Shown here: positions 1-14,400 of the stretch, piece by piece
How the letters are laid out: each line of letters opens with the position of its first letter
Position numbering within the stretch: the first letter of the stretch is position 1
Source of the DNA: Membranipora membranacea
Taxonomy: Eukaryota > Bryozoa > Gymnolaemata > Cheilostomatida > Membraniporidae
Reading direction: 5' to 3'
DNA length: 64,000 nucleotides
Assembly: GCA_914767715.1 (NCBI GenBank)
Contig: OU612073.1
Span: forward strand, 21,204,001 to 21,268,000
Translations under genes and position numbers: made by a program
Notes under the pieces: model-generated
Database searches by the model: none
Told to the model about the DNA's origin: nothing
What the model saw: the letters and a program-made list of their open reading frames with translations, nothing else

Positions 1-8
1 TCGATTCG

Positions 9-450
9 GAGTTGTCCTCTCTCCAGTTTGGTACTTTTAACCCACGTCGCATAGGAAAAACCTGCTGAAAGAGGGTTATATTGAAAACCGCTTCTGTAAG
101 GATAAAAATGGTTTTTGATTTAGAGTCTGCACCATTGAAAACCCTGTGAGACAGTGTTTCCAAATCTTTAGAGGCATGAATGTTGATAAATCCTCATTTT
201 AGTGACGAAACTCTTGAAAGATTCTGCCAAATTGTCCGCAAAACAGGCAGAAAATGCGATAATTGAAATACTAAATACCAAATACTAAAATTATTTCCCA
301 AACTATGTCCATATGAGTTTTCAATGTTGCAGATTCTGAATCAAAAATAGTCTTTATCCTATTATAAGCGGTTTTCAAGACAACCCTCTTTTCAGCACGT
401 TTTCCTATGCGGCGTGGGTTAAAAGTACCAAACTGGAGAGAGGACAACTC
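9..450. mobile_element. Foldback/MITE-like element with long terminal inverted repeats
   Basis: The stretch starting GAGTTGTCCTCTCTCCAG reappears in inverted orientation and ends at position 450. The arms match over at least 60 bp with few mismatches and weaker matching continues to about 130 bp. The centre is AT-rich and has no ORF. The element lies directly upstream of the first visible GNAT exon, probably in an intron. A lone copy of the first 15 bases of the arm occurs near 16757. No clear target duplication is visible at the flanks. Confidence 0.75.
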
Positions 451-513
451 AAAATTGAGGCCTTAATCAGAGCTCAGAAAACTGTCTATTTCAAACACAA
501 TATCATGGTGTAG

Positions 514-1837
514 AGAGTTGCTGATGAAGAGAAAGATCTTTTGTCAGAATGTTGGTTGCGGTATTTAAAGACAGAGCCAATGTACTCCACTGTCGGATTT
601 GATGTGGTCAGTGATAGGGACGAACTACTAAAGATATTCCAATACAACTTTAAACCCAACAGCCCACAGTTAGCCCTGTGGGATGCTGACAAAAATATGG
701 TAAGTGGTATAAATAAGCCTATTTTATTCGGCAGGTATGACAGCGAATGTAAGCATGCGAGATGGGAAGAGGACCACTAAATCGTAACAAAAAATTTTAA
801 TACCTAAAATCCAATATATGTAGCTATGATTATGAATGAGACTTCAGAAATTCAGAAGTTAATCTTGAAACAGATTATTTCTGAAGATCGATTAAGTTTG
901 CTGCAGTTGATCATAGTCTCTTACTGGTAGTGGTAGTTACCCCTCTCAAATCAGGTACAGAAAACTGAGAATATTCTTTTATAATATGAATTCTATTTCG
1001 CGTCCTTGATAGGCAGTTGGTATGCAGTTGACAGAAATCCTTACTAAATCTGAATGTACGGGAGAGAGAGGCTGGGATAAAGCTGTGCTACCTAAAGCAA
1101 CCAAAGACAGAATAACACAGGTCGAAATATTTGCTGAAAAAGTTATCGTGGACACCAACATTCTAGAGAAATTTAGGTGAGGGATTGAAAGGACGTTCTG
1201 TAAACAAAATCAGTAATTTATGATATGATATGATATATATATATATATATATATATGATAATGTTGGTCAAATAGTATATCATGCTATCTTGATAATTTG
1301 CTTTGAAAAATGCCTTGGAACTGAGGTATCAGTCTAACAGAAATTAGATATACAAAGAACATAGTCGAGTACAGGAAATCAATCCAGCATAACTCATTGC
1401 AGCGAAAATTGCTAGAATTGCTAAAATTGATGACAAAATGCGCAATTTAGTTTACAATTGAAATAAGGTAATGCAGGATTATTACAATACATCAAAAACA
1501 TTTCAAACATCCTTCCTTTCACCCACCGTATTTTTGATTCCACAGCACAGACAGAGCGTTGTTACTGAATGGTCTGTATATCTATGATGAGTATAGAGGA
1601 CAGGGATACGGTTCTAAGATGGTAGAGGCAGCAGTCCAGTACGGCAGAGACATGGGACTAAGGCTTGTTAGCAGTGATCTTTCAAGCTACTTCACTCAAA
1701 AGATGTTTGCAAGATTAGGCTTTCAAACAATTTTGTCCAGAAGCTTTGATGGTAATTTGCCAACGTACAAACATATGCAGAATGAACTTATGGAGCTACA
1801 TAAAACATTCGATGTTGTCATTAAGCATCTGGATTGA
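514..1837 (+). CDS. GNAT-family N-acetyltransferase, 3' exons (5' end outside window)
   Basis: Three exons join in frame: 514-699, 1013-1176 and 1546-1837, each with AG acceptor and GT donor, ending at TGA 1835-1837. The last exon holds the acetyl-CoA-binding motif A of the GNAT fold, with YIYDEYRGQGYGSKMVEAA containing the R-G-Q-G-Y-G pyrophosphate loop, followed by a helix and a KMFARLGF segment near the C-terminus. The arrangement resembles invertebrate arylalkylamine or polyamine-type acetyltransferases, which transfer acetyl from acetyl-CoA to an amine, but the substrate cannot be deduced. A stop lies in frame just before 514, so 514 is an acceptor and the start codon is in an upstream exon, probably left of the window. 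An AATAAA at 2283-2288 could end the transcript. Confidence 0.7.
1221..1258. repeat. AT microsatellite
   Basis: TATGA repeats grade into a run of about eleven TA units inside the second visible intron of the GNAT gene. Confidence 0.9.
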
Positions 1838-2388
1838 CAATATCAAACAGTTTAGCGTGATTGAAGCCTGTTAAATGTCCATAGCGTTTAACATACACAA
1901 TACTACAATTTACCCTGTATCCTGGCTGCCTGATGTGATGTAGATCAAATTTGATCCAATTTGCCTGCACGCTCCGGTCATTCCCATTCTACTGCTGATC
2001 TGTATATGAAGGCATATTGATCATGCTTGATCTAGACGTGACGGCATGACATGCAATGAGCTTGGGTTAGGTTTATCGTTTTATGAAATGTAACAAATGT
2101 TTTACCCTAAATAGTTTACTTTGTCATTAGTTGTCTTTTGTACAAGGCTTGAATCTTTGGCCTTGTAAGCAAAATTTCAGCATTCTCATGTAATATCTCT
2201 TCCCTGGCTATCTGGCTCTATATAATGGAAAAAAAATCACACACCAATCTCTGCAATTAAAATATTGCTCTCTTGGCATTTAAATAAATTTGACCAATGA
2301 AATAAAGCCAATACTAATAAATTATCCAATCAATCTGCAAACAAATTGTATTATCATTTCTTCCTTCTTGCAAAGAGATCTTAACAAG
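1838..2388. other. Intergenic spacer between GNAT gene and MRPL10
   Basis: About 550 bp with no supported exon. It contains the 3' UTR of the GNAT gene, with an AATAAA at 2283-2288, and must also contain the MRPL10 promoter. The two genes are co-directional and very close. Confidence 0.6.
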
Positions 2389-4905
2389 ATGGCAGCCCCC
2401 ATGAGAATTTTTCTCTCCAAGACAACAGATGGTTTAGCAGCAGTAAGACTCCAGTACAAGGCTCATGCTATCTCTCAAATCAGAGGAAGAAAGGTGAGTT
2501 GAAATTAATCCTTGCATCAATCAATGAAATCTCTTGGTTGGAGGTGTTCATTGCTTCAATCAATCAAGAGAATTCATACAACATTCGTTCATTAAACATT
2601 ACATTTAATTCATCATGGCTTCTTTCTACACTCCCTTCATTGCAGGAGTTAATGAATTGAGAATTTTGCTTGAGCTTGCACCATGGATTGAGGCCTAAAA
2701 TATCACCTCTTTCAGCAACGGCTTTGTAAAACTTTGTATGTAAGCCAAGTACAATAACTAACTACCAATACTAACATAGATAAGATAGATAGATGGCTAT
2801 AAATCTATCTACATAGTTAGCAACTATCATAGTAAGGAGGAATGGAAATAGATTGTTACTGTAGTGTAGTATATAGCCCAATGATAAGGTCTAGCAGAGA
2901 ATGTGATCCTTGCTCGTAAGGTTTCATCTTCCATGAATAGTCAGTAGCTGCATGGAAAAGATTATAATATAACAATAATGATACATTATTTATCTATCTG
3001 ATTTTTTCATTGTAGCCTAATATTAAACATCCTAGACCAGGACATATAGTGAGACAGATTGTTGCCAAGGTTACAGCGCCGATGATAGATGATGTTCCTC
3101 AGGACCCAACCCTAACATGCACGAGGCGCCCTGAGTTTACTGATGCCTTTAACGAGATATCTCAGTATGAGGCGTTTCTCATCCGCCACACCAAGTAATT
3201 ATCTTGTATAAAAATTATTTTTAAGTACCTTTGTATACTGTTGTGTTGGCCTAAACATTCATAGTCAGACTTAGACAAGGTACTCATTGGTTAGTACCTG
3301 ACTCTCCTGGTAATGCTTGGAGAATAAATCGGTTCTTGAATCTTCAGATGAGCTGTCAATTGGATGGAGAAGGTTCTTACCTCATGTATCAGCCACTGGC
3401 CACTCAGGTCTCAGCCTTATGAGCCCTCAAGTGTTGTTTGTAGCCTATGCAGAATTAGATAAGAAATACAATACTTATACCTAGTCTATTGATATTTGTA
3501 GAAAGCTACTATCAGAGAACGGTGACGGTTTTATATCTTTGCTGCACTTGGCTTCCACAGATGCTCGTACTTATAATAGAACGAAGGTATGTAAAGGTGA
3601 AGTGATCATTAAATGGTCAGTTGACAGAAGTAAAATTGAAAATCTCTGCCCACATCACCTCTCAAGACTGGCTATATACATCCAGGACTGACAGTTTTAT
3701 TGTGTACTCCGATCATGAGCTGTGTGTTTGCAGACAGGTGATGAGTATCTTAAGTGTCGCATACAAATAATTCACAAAGTTATGTTACCACAATTAAAAA
3801 AAGCTTGCATGATGCAGATCATAATACGTTTGCGATCATCTTTGAAGTTGCAGGGGTTTCCTATCTGAATGTTGTTAAATGGTACATCAATCTATTTGTG
3901 CCCATATGTGTTGAAGATGTTTTTATCTTATACATTTTTGAAGGTGGCATTGCGAAAACAGCGAATGTATATATCAAGAGTGAATCGTAAGGTCTTCTCT
4001 CATGCTACTAAAGGCACACAGTATGAGAATCTGAACATGGTCATATTTCAATCTACTGCACTTGTTGTGTGTCAAGAACCAAAGGTGAGCACAAATTTAT
4101 TAAAGATACTCCAAGGTTCTAGAACCATCCACGTACCACGAAGCTTCTCAAATTAAAATGTTATTATTCTACTGTAATGAAGTCCAGCAATATCGGGAAT
4201 GCATTATGCGGTTACTTTTTCTACCTCACCTTCATCAATTGCGACATTCTACCATGCAATGCATGGAGGCCTTCAATTGGTAGTACCGTTTCCTAAATTT
4301 GATAGTTTTGATTGTCCAACTAAGTTTACTTGTGTTTGGCTACAGACAAGGCACTAGCCACAAAGTCAGATCTGACTATAAAGCTCCTTACAGACAGATG
4401 AGACAGTAAACTTGTGATTATGGTCTAGGAGTTGTTCACTCGACATCAAGGAATAGACAACTGAGACGTTATGTTCACCAACTAAATTTTGATAAAACCT
4501 GTTGTGTCGTAGGACCTAGACTATTTTAAGTTTCATTAAGTTGCTTATGCCCATGAGCCATAAATTATATTCAAGTTTGAGTTCTGTGGTGCCCTATTTT
4601 TGAAGCTAACATTGCTGTGATTTCACTGCTACGAATTCACTTTACAGATTAAGGAGTTTGACGAGTTACTGAAGACAATCCCGTCATTATACCCGCTGTG
4701 TGCAGTAGTGGAGGGCCAACTTTTAAGTAAAACAGAGTTGGAGACGTACGCCTCATACCCAGATAAACCTGCTATGTTAGGTCAAACCTGTGCTATTCTC
4801 AACCAGTCTCAACAAAAATTGAAAGGACTCTTGACCTCTCAGCAAGAACAATTAGTCAGGAACCTGCAGAGCTATGCTGAATCAAGTTCAGCTGAGAAAA
4901 GCTAG
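2389..4905 (+). CDS. MRPL10: Mitochondrial large-subunit ribosomal protein uL10m
   Basis: Five exons (2389-2493, 3016-3194, 3502-3586, 3944-4084, 4648-4905) total 768 bp and encode 255 aa, close to the usual length of animal MRPL10. The protein joins the P-stalk base of the mitoribosome, where it carries the L7/L12 dimers. The N-terminus begins MAAPMRIFLSK and is basic with few acids, as in matrix-targeting sequences. Family hallmarks are the block ending FQSTALVVCQEPK, equivalent to HNMLLVSEEPK in vertebrates, then IKEFDELLKTIPSLYPL, equivalent to the REMVRIL...PFLPLL helix, and LLSKTELETYASYPDKP, equivalent to ILSRQGFINYSKLPSL. Splice phases agree at every junction. The start chosen is the first ATG that leads into the conserved frame. 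The gene converges on CSTF3, whose stop codon lies 560 bp away. Confidence 0.88.
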
Positions 4906-5113
4906 GTACCAATGTATCGCAGTTTTTCGTTTAGTTTGATGATATTTGCTTTGTATTTCCTAGGTACATATTATGATGGTATATGAGCTGTCTATATATA
5001 TTGTCAAATGTAACCATGACTTGTGACCTCATCTTATGTGTCAATTTTTTACGTTGCCAGCTTTGGTACCATAACAAAGTGATTTGGAACTATTGTTGGG
5101 CGTAAATGATAGA

Positions 5114-5119
5114 AATAAA
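5114..5119 (+). terminator. Poly(A) signal of MRPL10
   Basis: AATAAA lies about 210 bp after the MRPL10 stop codon and before the convergent CSTF3 3' end. No better signal is visible between the two genes. Confidence 0.6.
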
Positions 5120-5467
5120 GAGCACTTTTACCACATCATTATCATTGATTTATTAGAGTGAATACTAGCTGTACATTTGTTGTATGTTCATCAGGTCCAT
5201 ATCTAGCTCTCAATATTTACAATAAGGTAGGGTTAAAAATCAAATGTACCATTGTAGTTAACTGGTAATGAATAGACTAGTGAACAGATCAGAGATATAG
5301 TATAATAATGATTACATAGATGATAAGGGTAACTTGCTATCAATGTTTTGTATACCATATTGAAAACAGATTGGTATCAGATGCGGCGTTTGCATCAACT
5401 TTGTTTCAAAATGGAAACAACATTGCTTGCCAATGACAATGGCAAAAAGAGAGCTAATTTATGTCAG

Positions 5468-8400
5468 TTATCTGACGCGCTTTTGTTGCCTCTCTCTGAA
5501 TATATCCCTGTTAGGAGCCTTGTTATCCCCCTCACCATCGCTGTCTCTATCATCCACCCCTGAGACTAGAGCCTTCCTCTTCTTATTCACTATACTAGCC
5601 TGATTTACAGAGTATTGTGTACCGGCGTCCATCTCCTGATATCCATTACTGCTACTCTCCTCTTCGGCTACATATTCTGTAATCATGAGCATGAGATTTA
5701 TCTTGTAGTAATATGGGGCAACTCCCTAACTAGAGAAACCCATCAATGAGACCAGGGAGGGTGATGAGACATATGACAGTAGGGTTTCAGGTGGAGCTAT
5801 ATGGGAAGTTTGTAATAGGAAACCTGTAATAATAATTACATCTGAAAATTGCTGTAACAACACTCCTAAATTATGCAACCGGGAATGGGACTGTCTTGAG
5901 CAGCCCTTGTCATATTGAAACCCTGACACTATGAATGGTCAACACCCAGCAAAGTGATAGTGGGATACCTGTCCCACTGAATGTATTAATGACTGGTATT
6001 AATAATACATACAGTAGGGTAGGCTGTGATGGGTTATTTTGTGTTATGCTTACCATCAGGCAGTTTTATGTTCTTGAAGTTCTCAAGAAATTTGTCTATT
6101 TTGACAAATGGTCCAACAAAACATGTAGGAGGAGGTAGGAGAGACATCAAATGTGTAGCAGCAGGAGGTGGAGGGAATGAACCCCCATCTATTGGGTGTA
6201 CTCCTGTGGCTGTAGAAATACAAAATCTATGTAAATATATGTACATGTTCATCAGACAGCTTCAGATCTTACCCTACACATCATTTTGTCAAATTTTTGT
6301 CAAAATCTTCACATTCAGAAGCTCAGCAGCTTTCCAACAATGTACGGAACCCTGTGACTCAACTTCAAGTTTAGCAAATTTGCTTTGAGCAAACAAGCAT
6401 GTTTCAAATTGTAATGAATCCCTTTCCTGTACTATAATCACGAAGGCAACATATAAATTCTTTATAATATATATGAAACATAAAAAAAAGTGAACCACAT
6501 TCTATTTCCATTATATCTCTCCACTGCCATCCTATTTAACACAGTGTGAATGCAATGGGGTTGTTAAAGCTAGCATGGCCCATTGGTTGGACCTCCTGGG
6601 TTGTATGACCAGCTAAAAGCCGCATGCCTCTCCCCTTGAGGTCAGAGTTACACTTACGTATAAGCGCCTTAGGTCGAGGTTTGAATGCTATCATCTGATT
6701 AGGATCAGGACGAGGATAGTCTAGTTTAGCTTCTTTAAGCTCCTCCTCGAGGCTGGCAGGTAGAGAGCTGATGGCAGCTGATGTCGGGTGTAACAGAGAA
6801 GTCACTCGAGGATCCTACAGTATAAGAAGACATTAGACATCAGAGGAACTCATTGTCTGGCCTAGTGGTCTATAACACATACTGATATCTAAATCTAAGG
6901 AAAACATGAAAAGGCCTCAGAGCTAAGTGGACAATTTATGATATCCGTTGATTGGACCATGTTAGTTACCTCGCCAATTTATTTGTCTCTCATTTCAGTC
7001 TAATCTGATTACAGTCAACAGCGCCAAAGTGAAATTTTGATAATTAATGCAAGTGAGTTTCCACAAGCGTATAAAGCTGACCTTATAGCCGAGACATCTT
7101 AGTTCTTGCGAGCTACATGGAAACAGATCAAGGTATTTGTATCTCTCCACTAATAAGCTGGACTCTTTTCCCTCGTTATCTTTAATCGCCTGATTAGCCA
7201 CTAGTCGTCTTTTCTCTACTTTGTTTATGGACGGTAAGTCGCCTATCTGTGACTCAAACTCTACAAACCTTCTCCAGATCTCACTACACGTGGTAAGACA
7301 AAAAAAAGATCAAAATTACAGAGATGTCAAGTCAGCTGCAACTTCGACAAATCAATAAGTGCAACAAAGTATTTGGAAAGGCAGGTCAACATAAGAAATT
7401 TATCAAAAAAAAGTCAAACGAAAAAACACTGGCCAACAGCATTGGCCTTTTACCTTTATGAATTAACATGTGGCATAATTAACTTAATTACATCAGTTCT
7501 CAGCATACAGGAACAAACGTGCCCCTTTAGTCAGATAGCAGAAGACTTACAGAGATTTTTCAGGTTGAAGTTGAGCTGAGGTGAGAACTCTCTCAAACAG
7601 AACTCTAGTGTTGTTGTCCTCTGTAATAAAAAAAAAACATGCGAAATGTGCAGAATTATTTGTTGTCTACTCTCTGAACTATTCAGCTTTAGAAGACAAC
7701 TCTTCATTCATGCATTTTTCCAAAACGCTTGGAATCATAATTGTAACCAAGTTATTTCAAAATTTGTTGGCTTTTTGTCAAAGTACCCAAGGCTAAACAA
7801 AACACATGAAATAGACATGATCACTCACCATTCAGATGCAGCATATACTCGATAAAACTTAGGATATAGTCTGAGTTATCACCGAATCTCTTCAAACCCA
7901 ACTCAAAGATCTTGTATGCTATATTTTTATCCTGCAAAATGTACACAGATAGTTAGACAATTAAAGGGCAACCAAGGTTTCAAACAACTTCTCATTGATG
8001 GCCATTGATTAAAGGGCAACCAAGGCTTTAAACAACTTCTCATTGATGGCCATTGATAATTAGCAGACTGCACCTTCTGCATGGGGAAAAAGACAAAATA
8101 TAATTCGGATGATTATGCTACCCATTAATGCATTGCCGCGAAACCTTGGTTGCCCTTTAAAGATCAAGATGTGATTGACCAGAGCTTAAAGGGCAACCAA
8201 GGTTTCGCAGCACTGCATCAATGGGTAGTAAATAATGTGCTGAGCAGCATCAGCTTTGTGCATTACGCGATGCAAAACTCAAAGTAGTTGCTGACTCTAA
8301 GCTGGGTAACACTTCAGGTTCCAAGACATTGCTGTAATGATGATAGAGCACAGGCTAAATAATAACAGGAACAGGAAACAGCTCTGTGGTATTCTAGTTT

Positions 8401-11400
8401 AGCTGAGTTTGAGTACCTGATGGAAGAAATGTTTCACAGGAATTCTGGCTGAATAATCATCCGAATTATATTTGGTCTTTTTCCCTATGCAGAAGGTGCA
8501 ATATTCTATTAATCAATGAGAAGTTGTTCGAAACCCTGGTTGCCCATTAAGCATAACGTCATTCAACGCAGAACATACATTTCTATGTAGAAATTTTGGA
8601 GCTTTCACTCATACCTCTGTGCATATAAGACATTTAATGTAAGTATTCAGCAAACTGTTCAAAGAAGTTTATAACTAACTGATATGGAATATTAGATGGC
8701 CGAGCTGAATTGAAAATAGTATATTTTTCTTAAAGAGTAAAATGGGCTAGTGCCAGTACTGTTGTTGATGATCAGGGATGAAATTCTACTATCAGATTGA
8801 CAGGAACGGAATTATATTAAGTGAAAACCTATAGAGTAATGTTAACAAGGTCGTTCAAGCGATATCCAGGGAGATCAATTGAAAATTCTATGTATTCTTC
8901 GGAACTGCATTACTGCATTACTAACATTGCATTATGGGATACTCTAGATAGTAGATACACATACCTTGCTACAGTAGAATTCCATGAGAGCAGCAGCTAC
9001 AAATACATGATAACTGGATCGTTTATCCTCACGAGCCATCTTAAATACAGCTCTGGCCGACTTAATACCCTCTGCTCTACGGGCAAAGTTCATGTACTGG
9101 ATGTAGCACTGCAATAAAATAGAATACAAGGATCCATAGATGGTCCAAAAAAAAGATTTGATTGGATTTAAACGAGTAAATTTAATTCCTATTTTTAGAT
9201 GTTTCTTTCTTTTTTGGTACCTGGCTTAATGAGGTGTCAGGTTATATATATAGGGATGTAGTACTGCTGCTGATGGCCACCCGCTTCCAAGAACACATGT
9301 TCACTCACTGCTGTAGCAAAGTTAAGTAAACGTATCAGTATTGTAGATTATAATTAGTGTTTATATAACCCACCAGTGTCGGATCATGGTCTTCTATATC
9401 AATATATCTCTTATAGATTGTGTGAACTTTCTCATACTTTAATCTGCCCTGTAACGTTAAACAAAAGATAGCTTCAACTAGCCTGTGAGAATTATGTATA
9501 TTTGACACCAATATGGTTGAGAACGAAATGATAATTGGACTTAAAAGCCGTATCATAGGGAAGAAGGAGTGAATCAAGTTAAATCAGATCTTCTATGCCC
9601 GCATTTCAAGGTGTTTCACCTCTTGTGGTCAGGTATAAAGTTAGAAGTACTGGTATGAAGATAGAAATATGACAACACCCACCTCTTCAAAGTCAGCATA
9701 AGCAAAATAAAGCAGCAGGGTGTGTTTGAGAAGAGCTGATACACCTCTCTCATATATATTACCAGCCTCCTCAGCGAATAGCTTACATGCATTCTGATCT
9801 CCTTTCTCCTGAAGTATTCGACTAGACTGCTCTAAATAACTTGCTGCCTCAAACCTTCAAAACATTTAGATTATTACCTTATATTATATTCGTATTTATA
9901 TTCATGGATGTAATGCATTACTTTGCAGAATTGCCTTCTCGTGTTCAATGAGGAGATAAGTCTTAAACACGAGTTGCAGCAGGGAATGAGAGATTTTGTC
10001 AATGGAAGCTGGGCTAGCTATGTGTTTGTATGAAGTAACCTCAAAATCTAACAGACTAAATTATCATATCATAAAATTATAACCTTTCTTAAAGATATGA
10101 CTATTTCTTTCATTGTGATCGGACAAATTTAACATCTAGGTAGTGCTAACAAAGAGTATCAAACATGGAGAAAAGTTTCAAATTCACTGATGTACCGACC
10201 ATTCTTAGCATTTTCAGAAAGCAGGTTAGCACTTGACAAACTAGTTAAACTAAAATTATAATTGTTATTTACACTCTTTGTGCTATTTGATTCCAGTGTA
10301 ATAATAATATTGCTCAAGTCTTACCAGACATCAGGATGATAGCCTAGACAGAGGAGACATTGCTCATATGCAAACATGACCCTCTTAGTAACAACAGCAT
10401 GATCCTCAGATCTCAGAGGGTTGGATTTCTCCCACGCTATATACTTCTTCCATAAATCAACCTGAAAAATAGAGCATGGAAGACAGCAAGGAGGCATTTT
10501 ACAATAATCTTTAGCCTTCAAGTACCGTTCTAGATTTTGTTCTTGGAAGTTTGCTTTGAAAACAGAGCACAACATTTCGCCTATAGCCTGATGGCAGTGT
10601 CATGTGACTGGAGCAATAACACATAATGTGGGAGTCTGCTGAAGTTAGCCTGCCGGCTCATCTTAGTGCAAAAAAACTCAATCAATAGGACTACCGACAC
10701 CTGACAAACTGACAATCAGAACACTACCTAACTGCCAGCTCATATGCTTCAGAATTGACCTTCAACTTCAATTGAGTGATGCTGACCTGTTTGAGTTCTT
10801 CAGCAGAATTTAGTGGCGGGACAGATGGTATACCCCGTAATATACCCTTGTTCTGCATTTCAAATTCTCGTGCTACTCTCTTAGCGTTGGAGTAATCCTT
10901 ACTTCGCTCTTCTATCATTTTCTTGGCAATGATCGGGTTAATTCCCTGGAATAAATCATAATATAAAACTTATATAGCCAAACAAGAACTAATCAATAGC
11001 TTAGCAATAGTGAGGGCAATTTAAAATACATGCATAGCTCATATGTTAAAAAATTATTAGGCGAAAAATTCGGCCCAAGATCAACTTTTGGGCTTTTTGG
11101 TATAATATATATGTGAAGACAAAAGTGTCAAAGATTTCTGCCAAAGATATCGTTTTCACGTGCTTGGTTGCAGAGAAATCGAGGAGTAAAAAAAATACAA
11201 TTTCGTACTCACTGATGAAGTATATGAGATAGTTCACTCAATGACATAGATCCATAGGATATAGATGTCCAATACCCTGGGAACTAGCCCGAATATATAT
11301 ATTGCTGACTACATCTAATATGTTATCCATCTCATGGCAGAGAGATATATCTACTTATTGATTACATTTGGATGCAGTACCTGTACTCACATTCTCATAA

Positions 11401-14400
11401 ATACAATATTCCTTCCACAGCTGTTCAACTGAATGCATGGGGGTGACTGTGCCTCGCTGGTATACTCTTCTTACTGCTGTGATTCTTTGGTTTTCTGCAT
11501 ACGATCCTACTGCCTCACTGAAACAACATCAAAAGTCTACACAGGGAGTATAAACTAATCCCCTAACATTTCATTTAATTGACTAATCATCTAAATGCAC
11601 AGTATATTTCCTTTTTGTATTGCATTTTTTGTATTGCATTTTTTGTACTTTACATGTAATTTTACATTCTTTACAACATTATTTGCAGTTTGTGTGTTTC
11701 ATCGGTCGTGCGCAACCTTGTCTTGTAAAACTTTGTGTACATGATTCACAGAGAGCATCATCTATACAATATCGATATTGACTATGAGTGCGCATTTGCA
11801 CATTATACAGTTGAAACTTCCATAGCAGGGTATGGGGTCACAAGCAAACATACATTTAACATAATATGTATATTATATCAAAAACCTTGCACCGCTGTAA
11901 TTCCACCAAAAAAAACGATGAAATTAGTTGTATTCATAACTGGTGCCATCATGAAGATAATTATAGAGCAAGATATTGTGAACGATTTACCCTCATTATC
12001 CTCGCATGGAAATAAGTCTGTTTCACCTCAACAATTTGTATACAAGAATGCCGAATTTAGGACGAAAACTATGACATTATACTAGGGTTCTCTGTTCGCA
12101 CTAGAAATAACAGAAAGGATCTACTTGAACCCCTCATAACGCAGCTTCTCCAACCTAACTTACACAGATTTGAGGAAAGCTATATAGTCTGACCATACTG
12201 GATACGCATTGTGGTCCTGTCCTATCTTGTCTATTGCAAAATCGTAAGCCTGCAAATAGAGGGCAATGTGACTTGATGTCAGAGACAAGATTATTGATTA
12301 CTGTAAAAATGGAATAGATGTTGGCCAAAAAGTTCTCCTTGTATTTTCAGCGAATCAAACATAAGTCTCTCATATTTTTGATGATGACATGACGATGCCT
12401 GGTTTCTAATTTGGTAGGATTGGTCAGAGTGTCTTTACCTGCGCCATCTTCTCTTTGAAGGTGGGTAGTGAAGCTTTGGTATCCTTGATATATTGCAGGT
12501 AACATCTCCACAGATCTATGTTGAGTATTTTGATGAGACATCGTTGGAATAACTTCTCTACTTTCTCATAATTGTGTGCTCTCATCTGAATAGAGGAATG
12601 ATTTCATTACGACAATAAAATTTAAATCTATAAATTACACATGACTTCAATATTACGCTATTGACATATGGATCTCTGACAGATAGAGTCGATAAGCCTT
12701 AGTACCTATCCTGTAGCCAGCTACCTTCCCTCAATCATTGCAATATATTTTGGACATTCACTTAAAATTTCAATTAAGGGTACTTAGGCTACATATATCA
12801 ATGCAAACCACAAAATCAGCATGTATGGGACATCTTGCGACCTGGACTGTCGTAAAGCCTCAGAGCAATGGGTATGGAATGCAGCTTGCGAGCCAGGTCA
12901 AAGAAGGCAACACAGATACAATGTTGATCTTTCTAATCTTTGAACAACACAAGAATAAATATGGTGAAGACTGTCAAAAACCATACCCATACCTATGCGA
13001 ATACAGTGCAAAACAAAAATGTTTCGGATAAGAGGAGGATCTCATCATCCTGGTGGAACAAAAACATCATCTGTGGTAGGCCAGCTCAGAAAGGATAAGG
13101 TGGCCCCTTTAGAGCGGATACCGATAAGTAAACCGGTAAGCTGGTAAGCAACTGCAGCTCACAATAAGGACAAATAAAGTGGTATTTCTGACCATGGCTC
13201 CTACTATCTAGGTTTCTCAGTTTATTAATCCACTTCTTATAAATATGATGTGCTAATTCACAATACAGTCCATCATATAGAATTAGAGATGCAAAGTCTT
13301 CGAACGTTGATCTTGTCAGAAAAGTTCATCATATCTATCATTTAGCTCAGAACTTAATTTTGTCTCCATAGTCGATTGATATCAAGCCATAGTTCCCAAT
13401 CTTGTGGTATAAATTGCTGTTATGAAATGATGACAGAGTCTATCTTGCTAAATTTGTCTGGGTTTATTATTCTGTGTTTGACAAGCCAGACAAGATTCCC
13501 GGGATATGCATTGTTGCATGAGTACTGAACTGAGTATCTGACAGCTCACACCAGGCTAATCACATAACATTAGCACAGGAGAGGGTAATATCATCATATA
13601 TTTCTTTCTAAAACTGCCAAGGTAGCAATTTGATCCCAACACCAGTTATGACTGCAAGTGACTATTATTATGTAATACTATATTATTGAGCTAAATTACA
13701 TACAATTTCAAAATTTCTAAGTTATTAGTTTTGTTGGTTTGCGATAGATAATTTCTTCATTTTAAGCTAGACTACCACGCACTCTTGTGAGGAATGTCTG
13801 ATTGGTTGTCTGGTAGGTATTGGCATACATCAACTTGATTTTAAAATGAACTACAGGTTTGCCAATTTCTTATATGCATTGGTTTGTCAGGATTGCTCTT
13901 TGCTTTCAATGGACAAGAAACTGTGCAGGCACAAAAGGGCTGACACAGATTAAAATAATGCAGATACATGTTACATGGGTGCTATTCACTATTATATGAT
14001 AGATGATACAATACCATGCAATGAAAAACTAATTTTCTGCACCACTAATTTTGGGAAAAAGTAATTTTTAAACTTGGATCTTGCTACTTCTCAGTGATAA
14101 AATCCAACTTATAGTATCTATCCAGTAAATCTACAGAATAAACTAGAATTAATACGCTTTATTCCGATTGAGCCATAGATGAGTGTGCATAAATATATTA
14201 GATATATATAAAAAAGAAATTTTGGCTGGTTCAACATGTTGTTCGGTTAAATTTCTGAATTGATTTTATTTAAATTTGGTGGCAATGACATCTTTGTTGT
14301 GTGAAAGTTTCAAACAAATGCTTGGAATATAAATTGCGGGCATCATTTGCCCTTCAATAAAAAATAGTGGGTATACATATACCTTGTATGTCCGAGTTAA

